From UBA2965 sp036526135 (GTDB lineage Bacteria; Pseudomonadota; Gammaproteobacteria; Pseudomonadales; Azotimanducaceae): a stretch of 14,467 nucleotides of DNA. The stretch covers positions 1-14,467 of the forward strand of contig DATCZA010000048.1 in assembly GCA_036526135.1 (NCBI GenBank), written 5' to 3'. Positions 7,377 through 13,940 of this stretch are shown one piece after another. Numbering within the stretch: position 1 is the stretch's first letter; every line of letters begins with the position of its first letter. A program made the translations under genes and the position numbers. The notes below the pieces were generated by a model, which had not been told where the DNA came from, did no database searches, and worked only from the letters and a program-made list of their open reading frames with translations.

Positions 7377-7961
7377 TCAGCCTGCTTCCAGCACCGAGCC
7401 CGAGTTTACCCCCACGGCCGGGACCGCAACGAAGTTCAGGACAAGCATGCAGACCATCCAGGTTAGCAGCAGCAGGGCGTGTGCCCGAGCGCCGCGAAGA
7501 AACGCGCCGATTCCCGAGAGCACGACCATCAACACGACCAGCCCCTGAGCCGGCAAGAGAGAACCTGTAACAGCGGACTCGACGATGTTGGCAGCAAAGT
7601 GCACGGCCAGGCAGACGAAGAAGGCGGGCCGCAATTCGCCCAGGGCCGCACCGGCTCCGCCGAAAGCCGCTCCTCCAGCGGGAACCAGAATGTAGCTCGC
7701 GAGATAGAGCAGCGCCGTCGCCGCGAACCAACCAAATACGGCGCCGTAGGTGATGGTCTCCAGCTGCCCCAGGGTGAACCAGGCCAGCATCCACCATCCG
7801 ATCAGCGTGACGATCAGCGCCAGGCACCAGCCGGCCAGGAGCCAGTCCATCGCCGCGCGCCTATCCGACAGAATGAAAGCGCCGATCCCACCCATGACCC
7901 GCGCGACGGCGAGGCCGACGACGATGGCAACGAACCCGGCTACGTATTCGAACACGCCCAT
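7377..7961 (-). CDS. six-helix integral membrane protein of unknown function
   Basis: The 194-residue protein is almost wholly hydrophobic, with likely transmembrane helices at about 5-31, 42-63, 73-94, 112-132, 138-156 and 161-184. It opens with FEYVAGFVAIVVGLAVARVMGG, a pattern I associate with uncharacterised proteobacterial membrane proteins, but I cannot name a family. No charged transport motif or catalytic cluster is visible, and the C-terminus is short. ATG 7961 is chosen because GGGGAG sits five bases upstream; a GTG at 7979 is in frame but less well placed. It is convergent with xsc (39-bp gap) and divergent from the rhodopsin gene, sharing a 145-bp intergenic region with it. That could mean shared control, but no functional link is shown. 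Confidence 0.75.
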   Translation of the reverse strand: MGVFEYVAGFVAIVVGLAVARVMGGIGAFILSDRRAAMDWLLAGWCLALIVTLIGWWMLAWFTLGQLETITYGAVFGWFAATALLYLASYILVPAGGAAFGGAGAALGELRPAFFVCLAVHFAANIVESAVTGSLLPAQGLVVLMVVLSGIGAFLRGARAHALLLLTWMVCMLVLNFVAVPAVGVNSGSVLEAG

Positions 7962-8001
7962 GGCAACTCCCCGTCGCACACCCTGGCCTTTCCCGATCCA
8001 G

Positions 8002-8044
8002 CATCACCAGTGATGACAGACCCGTTCACGCAGCTTTCACGTGA
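8002..8044. promoter_or_regulatory. two inverted repeats in the rhodopsin/membrane-protein divergent promoter region
   Basis: CATCAC-CA-GTGATG (8002-8015) has perfect 6-bp arms. TCACGTGA (8037-8044) is an 8-bp palindrome ending six bases before the TTGACA hexamer of the rhodopsin gene. Their position between divergent genes and beside a -35 box suits regulator binding. The cognate factor is unknown. Confidence 0.35.
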
Positions 8045-8050
8045 GCCCTG

Positions 8051-8100
8051 TTGACATCCACGATGCAGTAAAACTCAAGCAATAACGCAATTTACAGGGA
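8051..8100 (+). promoter_or_regulatory. promoter region and ribosome binding site of the rhodopsin gene
   Basis: TTGACA at 8051-8056 is an exact sigma-70 -35 hexamer in an unusually A/T-rich stretch for this window. No good -10 hexamer is found at 16-18 bases spacing, so the promoter assignment is partial. AGGGA at 8096-8100 is a ribosome binding site six bases before ATG 8107. Confidence 0.45.
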
Positions 8101-8106
8101 TTAACA

Positions 8107-8811
8107 ATGGACAAGCTCTTTCTGCAGAGCGGCGACTTCGTAGGCGTCACCTTCTGGCTGGTGTCTATCGCGATGATCGCTGCCACCGTCTTCTTCCTTT
8201 ACGAGGGCGTCAAGGTCAAACCGCAGTGGCGGCTCTCACTTCTGGTCGCCGGCCTCGTGACTCTGGTCGCCGGCGTTCACTACGACTACATGCGCGACTA
8301 CTGGGTCGTCGAGCAGGCGACGCCCATCGTCTACCGCTACATCGACTGGCTGATCACCGTTCCGCTGCTGATGATCGAGTTCTACATCATCCTGCGCGCG
8401 GCGGGTGCAGCCCTGGGACACGGGTCGTTCGTGCGGCTTCTCGTCGGCACGCTGGTGATGCTCATCTTCGGCTATCTCGGCGAAGCCCAGGTGCTCAACA
8501 TTCACGTCGGCTTCTGGATCGGCATGGTCGGGTGGGCCATCATCATCTACGAGATATTCGGCGGAGCTGCCGGCAAAGCGGCATCTGCCTCGGCGCAGGC
8601 GGTGCAGTCCGCTTTCAGCGCCATGCGCCTGATCGTGCTGGTTGGATGGGCCATCTACCCGATCGGCTACATATGGGGCTACATGCTCGGCGGCGTGGAC
8701 GAAGGCGCGCTGAACATGGTGTACAACCTGGCCGACTTCGTGAACAAGATCCTGTTCGGTCTGATCATCTGGAACCTCGCCATCAAGGACTCGGGCGAAG
8801 CCGGACACTGA
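8107..8811 (+). CDS. proteorhodopsin, light-driven outward proton pump (green-type)
   Basis: This 234-residue, seven-helix microbial rhodopsin belongs to the proteorhodopsin group. Key residues are visible: RYIDWLITVPLLMIEF gives Asp80 (primary proton acceptor), Thr84 and Glu91 (proton donor), the DTE pattern of outward H+ pumps; Leu88 is the residue associated with green rather than blue absorption; His58 (GVHYDY) matches the histidine that pairs with the acceptor in proteorhodopsins; Lys214 in ADFVNKILFG is the retinal Schiff-base lysine. It acts in the inner membrane, adding light-driven proton motive force. No cleavable signal peptide is evident. It has its own upstream -35-like element and a strong hairpin after the stop, suggesting a monocistronic unit. 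No blh or crt retinal-synthesis genes are in the window, so retinal must come from elsewhere in the genome or from uptake. Confidence 0.96.
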   Translation: MDKLFLQSGDFVGVTFWLVSIAMIAATVFFLYEGVKVKPQWRLSLLVAGLVTLVAGVHYDYMRDYWVVEQATPIVYRYIDWLITVPLLMIEFYIILRAAGAALGHGSFVRLLVGTLVMLIFGYLGEAQVLNIHVGFWIGMVGWAIIIYEIFGGAAGKAASASAQAVQSAFSAMRLIVLVGWAIYPIGYIWGYMLGGVDEGALNMVYNLADFVNKILFGLIIWNLAIKDSGEAGH

Positions 8812-8829
8812 GTTAGCCCAGCCACCTGA

Positions 8830-8852
8830 GGGCCCCACCCGGGGTGGGGCCC
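8830..8852 (+). terminator. strong hairpin downstream of the rhodopsin gene
   Basis: GGGCCCCACC and GGTGGGGCCC form a perfect 10-bp, nearly all-GC stem with a three-base loop (CGG), beginning 18 bases after the rhodopsin stop codon. There is no T-run after it in either direction, so it may act as a terminator or an mRNA 3' stabiliser. It also lies between the ends of two convergent genes and could serve both. Confidence 0.65.
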
Positions 8853-8872
8853 GTTCGGCTGAGAGCAGAAGG

Positions 8873-9394
8873 TCAAACCGGCCGCTCAGCCTCCCACAAC
8901 TCCGCGAACCGGCGGCGCAGGTGCTGAGGCGTGCGGGGCGTGCTCGCTTCGACGTCATCGAAAGCGCTTCGAAACTCCGGTCCAAAATAATCGCGCTGCA
9001 ATTTCCACATGGCGCGTCCGCCCGGCGTGATGAACACGTCGCCGCGCCAGCTCTCCACGTAAGCATCCCATGTGTCCGCATCGAGGATTCCGCTGCGATA
9101 CTGATAGAAGTCGCTTTCCATCCGCCGGAACATCACGCGATACAGATAGTAGGCGCGCATGAACTCCGCGCTGGACAGCTCGTCGGGCTCGATCGAAAGC
9201 CCCAGCAGCAGGTTCAGATCGTCCACCGACTGTCTCTGCAGGTAGTCGCTCCAGGCGTCCGTCGCGTAGGCGAGCGTGCCCGCCCGGGTCGACGTGGTGT
9301 TGTGACGGACCTGCAGACCCAGGTAGACCAGAGTGATGACCACGGCAAACGCGCCCAGAAACTCCCCAATCGCGCCAAGTTCTACGATGCTCAT
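8873..9394 (-). CDS. single-helix membrane protein, uncharacterised family
   Basis: The 173-residue protein begins MSIVELGAIGEFLGAFAVVI and continues TLVYLGLQVRHNT. This is one transmembrane helix at about 6-28 followed by a basic, helical cytoplasmic-type domain. The pattern (helix, then LGLQVRHNT) is common to a family of uncharacterised proteins often present in several copies in proteobacteria; I cannot assign a function. The soluble part contains aromatic/Arg-rich helices (YYLYRVMFRRMESDFYQYR) but no recognised catalytic motif. ATG 9394 is firmly placed by GAGGAG six bases upstream; the 30 extra residues of the longer frame are intergenic. It is convergent with the rhodopsin gene and divergent from the DUF427 gene. 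Confidence 0.78.
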   Translation of the reverse strand: MSIVELGAIGEFLGAFAVVITLVYLGLQVRHNTTSTRAGTLAYATDAWSDYLQRQSVDDLNLLLGLSIEPDELSSAEFMRAYYLYRVMFRRMESDFYQYRSGILDADTWDAYVESWRGDVFITPGGRAMWKLQRDYFGPEFRSAFDDVEASTPRTPQHLRRRFAELWEAERPV

Positions 9395-9535
9395 GAATGG
9401 CTCCTCAATTACGGCATGCCAAGCGTAACGAAGCTCAGGCGTTTGGCCGAGTCCCGATCTCCAGGGAAGCACGGCATCGACCACGAACCGCCGTCGACGG
9501 GCTAGCGCCCCATGCCGGCCGGGTTGAACACCTGT

Positions 9536-9541
9536 TAGTAT
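9536..9541 (+). promoter_or_regulatory. candidate -10 element directly before the DUF427 gene
   Basis: TAGTAT lies with its end only eight bases before the ATG at 9550, so transcription from it would begin at or next to the start codon. No Shine-Dalgarno sequence is present, which fits a leaderless message. No -35 match is seen. Confidence 0.3.
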
Positions 9542-9549
9542 CCTCGGCC

Positions 9550-10062
9550 ATGTGGAAATTTACGGGAAAGAGCAGACCGGAGTTTGCCGAGGAACCGGGA
9601 CCCGGCCAGGAGTCCGTCTGGGACTACCCTCGCCCACCAGCGCTGGACCCGAGCGACGAGCAGGTCGAGGTGAGGGCTGACGGGACGCCGATCGCATCAA
9701 GCCGCAGGACGCTGCGGGTTCTGGAGACGGCGGGGCCGCCCACCTATTACATCCCAGAGCAAGACATCGACTGGAGTCAGCTGACGGAGATCGCCCAAAC
9801 CACCTACTGCGAGTGGAAGGGTCACGCCAGCTATTACGCTCTCGCATCCGACCCCGCCAGGGTGCCCGTCGCGTGGCTTTACGCCGACCCTTCCGACTCC
9901 TTCCGGGCCATCGACCGGCACGCCTCGTTCTATCCGGGGCGGGTCGAGTGCTTGGTCAACGGCGAGCGGGTAAGGCCCCAGCCCGGGGAGTTCTACGGGG
10001 GCTGGATCACCGACCGCGTGGTCGGCCCGTTCAAGGGAGAACCCGGCACCGGGCACTGGTAG
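9550..10062 (+). CDS. DUF427 domain protein
   Basis: The 170-residue soluble protein contains the DUF427 hallmark TYCEWKGHASYY at about 105-116, preceded by a region with VEVRADGTPIASSRRTLRVLE and YYIPEQDIDW, and followed by AWLYADPSDSFRAIDRHASFYPGRVEC. DUF427 members are small beta-rich proteins of unknown biochemical role. The C-terminal extension ending KGEPGTGHW and the N-terminal PGQESVWDYPRPP segment resemble longer family members. I start at ATG 9550, the first methionine in frame within the coding-like part; no ribosome binding site precedes it, but a -10-like TAGTAT does. The stop lies 15 bases from the convergent end of egtD. Function unknown. Confidence 0.85.
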   Translation: MWKFTGKSRPEFAEEPGPGQESVWDYPRPPALDPSDEQVEVRADGTPIASSRRTLRVLETAGPPTYYIPEQDIDWSQLTEIAQTTYCEWKGHASYYALASDPARVPVAWLYADPSDSFRAIDRHASFYPGRVECLVNGERVRPQPGEFYGGWITDRVVGPFKGEPGTGHW

Positions 10063-10077
10063 ACCTCGGGCTTCGGG

Positions 10078-11052
10078 TCAGGCCACTCTCAGGTAGTGAA
10101 CGCTGAAGAGCTCGTCGGCGTCCGTCCAGCTCTGCTGCAGCTCCAGGCCGGCCGCGTCCACGAGCTCCGCAAAGTCCTCCACGGTGTACTTGTACGAGTT
10201 CTCCGTGTGGATGGTCTCTCCCTCAGCAAACTCGACTGTGGCACCGTTGCAGCGCACGGCTTGGGCCCGCTCGCTCACCAGGTGCATCTCGATCCGCTTC
10301 AGCTCGGTGTTGTAGAACGCATGGTGGCGAAAGCTCCCCTCGTCGAACTCGGCATCGAGCAGGTCGTTCATCCGCCGCAGCACGTTCAGGTTGAAGTCCG
10401 CCGTGACGCCGGCCGCATCGTTGTACGCCGCGTTCAGTCGTTCGGTTGACTTGTGCGTGTCCACACCGATGACGACGCCGCCCGAATCGCCCGTGATCTC
10501 GCGAACCCGACGCAGAAACCCCACCGCCGCCTCGGGTTCAAGGTTGCCGATGGTCGACCCAGGGTAGAAAACCACCCGTTTACCTTCCGGCAGGTCGTCC
10601 ACGTAGGACCAGCTCCGATTGAAATCCGCGCAGACCGCGTAGATGTCCAGCCAGGGGTACTCGTCGCCGAGCTTCAAGGCGGCTTCCTCGAGGAAACCGG
10701 CGGAGATGTCCACGGGGACGTAGGCTGACGGTTTGAGAGTCTCGAGCAGGATCCTGACCTTCTCGCTGGAACCGCTCCCAGGCTCGATGAACAGACAACC
10801 GCTGCCGCAGCAGGCGCTGATCTCGCGACGATTCTCCTGCAGGATCCCCACCTCCGTCCGGGTCGGGTAGTACTCGGGCAGGCGGGTAATCTGATCGAAC
10901 AGCTGGGAGCCCCGCTCGTCGTAGAACCACTTCGGGTTGACCGCTTTCTGATCTCTCTGGAGACCGGCCAATATCTCGCGGCGGCTGTCGCCGAGATCCG
11001 GATGCTCGTCCCGGAACATGACGTTTCGAGCCTTTCTGCGCGCCTGCTTCAT
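10078..11052 (-). CDS. egtD: L-histidine N-alpha-methyltransferase (ergothioneine biosynthesis)
   Basis: The 324-residue S-adenosylmethionine-dependent methyltransferase trimethylates histidine to hercynine, the first step of ergothioneine synthesis in the cytoplasm. The SAM-binding motif EPGSGSSEK is at 90-98. Family-diagnostic segments follow: LPEYYPTR (59-66, with the substrate-contacting Tyr), YPGSTIGN ending at Asn170, and HTENSYKY with Glu284 and Ser286, matching the histidine-binding Asn/Glu/Ser of mycobacterial EgtD. Length is typical of the family. ATG 11052 overlaps the egtB stop in an ATGA, indicating translational coupling; the longer open frame to 11289 runs inside egtB and is an artefact. 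It is the last gene of the minus-strand run. Confidence 0.95.
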   Translation of the reverse strand: MKQARRKARNVMFRDEHPDLGDSRREILAGLQRDQKAVNPKWFYDERGSQLFDQITRLPEYYPTRTEVGILQENRREISACCGSGCLFIEPGSGSSEKVRILLETLKPSAYVPVDISAGFLEEAALKLGDEYPWLDIYAVCADFNRSWSYVDDLPEGKRVVFYPGSTIGNLEPEAAVGFLRRVREITGDSGGVVIGVDTHKSTERLNAAYNDAAGVTADFNLNVLRRMNDLLDAEFDEGSFRHHAFYNTELKRIEMHLVSERAQAVRCNGATVEFAEGETIHTENSYKYTVEDFAELVDAAGLELQQSWTDADELFSVHYLRVA

Positions 11053-12323
11053 AACCGTCGTTCGCCCTCCACGGAGCGGGCCAGGCGGATGCCGCTGAAC
11101 TGCCAGCGATCCTGGGGATAGAAAAAATTGCGGTAAGTTGGCCTCGCCTGGCTGGACTTGGTCACGCAGGAGCCTCCTCGCAGAACCCACTGATTGCTCA
11201 TGAACTTGCCGTTGTACTCGCCGATGGCGCCGGGCGAAGCGCTGTAACCCGGGTACGGACCGTACGCGCTCCGCGTCCACTGCCAGCACGCGCCGTACAG
11301 CTGCGTCGGGCCTTCATCTGCAGGAGCTGCCTGAGGGTGGTAGACGCCGTCGTCCATGCCCGCCGCTCCGGCGGGATGTCCGGCCGCCACCGTTTCCCAC
11401 TCCTGCTCGGTCGGCAGCCGCGCGTTCGCCCAGCGGGCGAAAGCATCGGCCTCGTAGCCGCTCACATGACAGACGGGCCGCGACCCCCGCCTCGGCTGCA
11501 GGCCGTGCAGGGTGAACTCCAGCGCCTGGCCGTCACGTTCGAGCCAATGCAGCGGCGCTTTCCATCCTTCACTCTGCAACGTCGTCCAGCCGTCGGCCAG
11601 CCACAGCTCCGGACGCCCGTAGCCGTCGTCGTCCACGAACGCCTGGTACTCCTCGTTGGTGACGAGCCTGGAGGCGATCTCGAAAGGCTCCACGAAACAT
11701 CGATGTCGAGGCAGCTCGTTGTCGAAGCAGAAGCCGCTTCCGTCATGGCCGATCTCGACGAGGCCGCCCTCGCAGCCAAGCCACCGCACCGGCGTCCCGC
11801 TCTGCACCGGCAGCTCGGCGGCGAGGTAGGCCGGGTACAGCGGGTTGACGCTCAGCGAGTATTTGAGGTCCGTGAAGAAGAGCTCCTGGTGCTGGCGCTC
11901 GTGCTCGATGCCCAGAACGGTGCGCTGGCGTATGGCCTGCGGATCGGCCCGTCCGGCCAGTTCCAGACAGCCTGCCATCGCTGCGTCCACGTGCTCCCGG
12001 TAGGCGAGCACCTCATCCAGCGTGGGGCGCGATAGCAACCCCCGCTGATGCCGCGGATGCTGCTCGCCGATCCCGTTGTAGTAAGAGTTGAAGAGCACCT
12101 CGTAGATGGGCTCGACGGGCGCGTAGCCCGAGACGAACGGCTTGAGGATGAAGGTCTCGAAAAACCAGGTGGTATGAGCGAGATGCCACTTCGGAGGGCT
12201 TGCGAACACGGCGGCCTGCAGGCCGTAGTCCTCGATCTCCAACGGCCGGCAGACGTCCACGGATTGTCGCCGGGTATCGCTGAACGCGGCCGCCGTCGCG
12301 TCGATTGCCAAAGCCTTTCCCAT
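11049..12323 (-). CDS. egtB: ergothioneine synthase EgtB, non-haem iron sulfoxide synthase
   Basis: The 424-residue enzyme uses O2 and iron to join a thiol donor (cysteine or gamma-glutamylcysteine, depending on type) to hercynine as a sulfoxide. The N-terminal DinB-like domain has iron ligands His50 (WHLAH) and His141/His145 (HERQHQELF). The C-terminal FGE-sulfatase-like domain runs from about 185 to 418 (NELPRHRCFVEPF, LPTEQEWE, SNQWVLRGGSC, RNFFYPQDRWQFSGIRLAR). Neither egtA nor egtC is adjacent, so the thiol donor is not determined. ATG 12323 has GGAGGGG about twelve bases upstream, rather far. The 141-bp gap to the transporter stop has no clear terminator, so egtB may be read through from the transporter genes or have its own promoter. 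The overlap with egtD is 4 bp. Confidence 0.94.
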   Translation of the reverse strand: MGKALAIDATAAAFSDTRRQSVDVCRPLEIEDYGLQAAVFASPPKWHLAHTTWFFETFILKPFVSGYAPVEPIYEVLFNSYYNGIGEQHPRHQRGLLSRPTLDEVLAYREHVDAAMAGCLELAGRADPQAIRQRTVLGIEHERQHQELFFTDLKYSLSVNPLYPAYLAAELPVQSGTPVRWLGCEGGLVEIGHDGSGFCFDNELPRHRCFVEPFEIASRLVTNEEYQAFVDDDGYGRPELWLADGWTTLQSEGWKAPLHWLERDGQALEFTLHGLQPRRGSRPVCHVSGYEADAFARWANARLPTEQEWETVAAGHPAGAAGMDDGVYHPQAAPADEGPTQLYGACWQWTRSAYGPYPGYSASPGAIGEYNGKFMSNQWVLRGGSCVTKSSQARPTYRNFFYPQDRWQFSGIRLARSVEGERRL

Positions 12324-12464
12324 ATTGATCGTCTGCCCCTCCCGGCCCGCAGATCCGAGCCGCGCGCCGCTGAGCGTGCGCCATTCCGGGGGGTCAGGCC
12401 ATAGGCCCGCCGCCTCCGACTCCTCTAAAGCCTAACAGCTTCGGACCGGACTTTGACGACATCG

Positions 12465-13940
12465 TCAGGAAACCCGCAGATGTGCGGGAACCGTCGCCCG
12501 CTCGATGAGCTCGAAGAGCAGCTCCACGACGACGGCCAGCAAAGCGGCAGGAACCGCGCCTTCCAGAATCAGCGCGTGATCGTTCAGCGTGAGACCGGTG
12601 ATGATCGGCTCGCCGAGCCCGCCGGCGCCTACGAAGGCGGCCAGGGTGGCCGTCCCGATGCTGATGATCGCAGCGGTCTTGATGCCCGCGAGGATGGTGG
12701 GCATGGCCAGGGGCAGCTCCACCTTCCTGAGCTGCTGCGCCGTGGTCAGCCCCATGCTCCCGGCCACCTCCTTGAGCAGCGGGTCGACGTTGAACAGCCC
12801 GGTGAGCGTGTTGCGCACGATGGGCAGCAGGGAGTAGAGAAACAGCGCGATGATGGCCGGCAGCTGGCCCAGGCCAACGAGCGGGATGAGCAACGCCAGC
12901 AGCGCAAGGGAAGGCACGGTCTGCACCAGGCCCGTCACGTACAGCAGGCCGCTGGCGATGCGCTGGTGCCGCGCGACGACAAGGGCCAGGGGCACGGCCA
13001 CGAGGCAACCCAAAAGCAGCGCAATGCCGGTGAGCTTCAGGTGAACGAGGGTGTTGCCCAGTATCCGCTCGTACCCGGCCACGGCCACGGCATCAGCCGC
13101 CGACACCAGCCCCGTTTCCCGGAGGTAGTCGGCCGCTACGCGGGCAGGCTCCTCGCCCTGGCTGGCCACGCGCCGGTTCAGCCCCTGCATGGTCTCCTCG
13201 TCGATACGGCTTTCAAGCCGCGACAGCACGGCGGCCACGGGCGCGGGCATGTCGTCACGGGTCAGCAGCCCGGCGTCGTAGGTGGGAAAGAAGCCGCGGT
13301 CGTCTGCCAGCAGGCGAAGCGCGTAGAGCGAAAGCTCCCCATCCGTGGTGTAGGCATCGGTCACGTCGAGATGCCCGCTCGCCAGGGCGCGGTAGGCCAG
13401 GGCGTGCTCGATTCCGGATGCCGTCTGGGTCAGGCCGTAGGCCGTCTTGAGCGCAGGCCAGCCGTCGGCGCGATTGAGAAACTCGTGGGAGAAGCCGAAG
13501 CTGAGATCCGTCTGCCCGGCCAGGTCGCTCACCCGCGTTAAGCCCCGGGCACCGGCCATCTCTTCGGTGACGGCCACGGCGTAGCTGTTGTTGAACCCGA
13601 GAGGGACCCGGAAAACGAGCCCGCGCTCGGCCAGAGCGGCGTCGAGCTCCGCAATGGTCATGCCCGGCTCGTCGAGTATCGCCTGGGTCAGGGTACCCGT
13701 GTACTCGGGATATACGTCCACGGCGCCCTCCCGAAGCGCGCCGAAGGCAATCAGCGTGCCGCCAAGGCCCAGCTTGCGTTCCACCTCGAAGCCTTCCGCC
13801 TCCAGCAGCTGGGCGGCGATCTCCGCGAGCACGTAGCTTTCGCTGAACGCTTTGGATGCCACGGTGACCCGCTCGGCCGCTCGCACAGGTGCCACAAGGA
13901 CGATGCAGGCAGCCGCGAGGAGCAGGCATGCTCCCTTCAT
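12465..13940 (-). CDS. fused substrate-binding protein/permease of an OpuC/EgtU-type ABC transporter
   Basis: This 491-residue fusion imports a small cationic or zwitterionic solute. Residues 1-21 are a signal sequence (cleavage probably after PVRA). Residues 22 to about 280 are a type-F binding domain of the quaternary-amine class, with VASKAFSESYVLAEI near its start, then DVYPEYTGT and DAYTTDGE. From about 300 to 485 follows an inner-membrane permease domain with roughly six helices and an EAA loop (EVAGSMGL, then VELPLAMPTILAGI) that contacts the ATPase. The known EgtU ergothioneine importer and H. pylori ProWX are also fusions but, as I recall, in the order permease then binding domain; here the order is reversed. 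It overlaps the ATPase gene by 4 bp, with GGAGGAGG seven bases before the ATG. Its position directly upstream of egtBD suggests ergothioneine, hercynine or another betaine as substrate (inference); glycine betaine, choline or carnitine remain possible. Confidence 0.9.
   Translation of the reverse strand: MKGACLLLAAACIVLVAPVRAAERVTVASKAFSESYVLAEIAAQLLEAEGFEVERKLGLGGTLIAFGALREGAVDVYPEYTGTLTQAILDEPGMTIAELDAALAERGLVFRVPLGFNNSYAVAVTEEMAGARGLTRVSDLAGQTDLSFGFSHEFLNRADGWPALKTAYGLTQTASGIEHALAYRALASGHLDVTDAYTTDGELSLYALRLLADDRGFFPTYDAGLLTRDDMPAPVAAVLSRLESRIDEETMQGLNRRVASQGEEPARVAADYLRETGLVSAADAVAVAGYERILGNTLVHLKLTGIALLLGCLVAVPLALVVARHQRIASGLLYVTGLVQTVPSLALLALLIPLVGLGQLPAIIALFLYSLLPIVRNTLTGLFNVDPLLKEVAGSMGLTTAQQLRKVELPLAMPTILAGIKTAAIISIGTATLAAFVGAGGLGEPIITGLTLNDHALILEGAVPAALLAVVVELLFELIERATVPAHLRVS

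Noticed and set aside
8107..8811. Sodium- or chloride-pumping rhodopsin
   Set aside because: The helix-C motif is Asp/Thr/Glu, not the NDQ of sodium pumps or the NTQ/TSA-type patterns of chloride pumps.
4065..8811. Linking the sterol desaturase family gene to carotenoid/retinal synthesis for the rhodopsin
   Set aside because: The family includes beta-carotene hydroxylases, but the genes are 3.2 kb apart with unrelated genes and a strand switch between them, and no crt gene is present.
8236..9081. A 281-codon minus-strand frame covering most of the rhodopsin gene
   Set aside because: It crosses the terminator hairpin and the end of the next gene and is antisense to the rhodopsin; no domain is visible.
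11049..12323. Reading egtB as a formylglycine-generating (sulfatase-modifying) enzyme
   Set aside because: The C-terminal domain has that fold, but the N-terminal His50/His141/His145 iron site and adjacency to egtD fix it as EgtB.
12453..13541. A 362-codon + strand frame opposite the transporter fusion
   Set aside because: Product is Gln/Gly/Arg-rich and the opposite strand encodes a clear binding-protein/permease.
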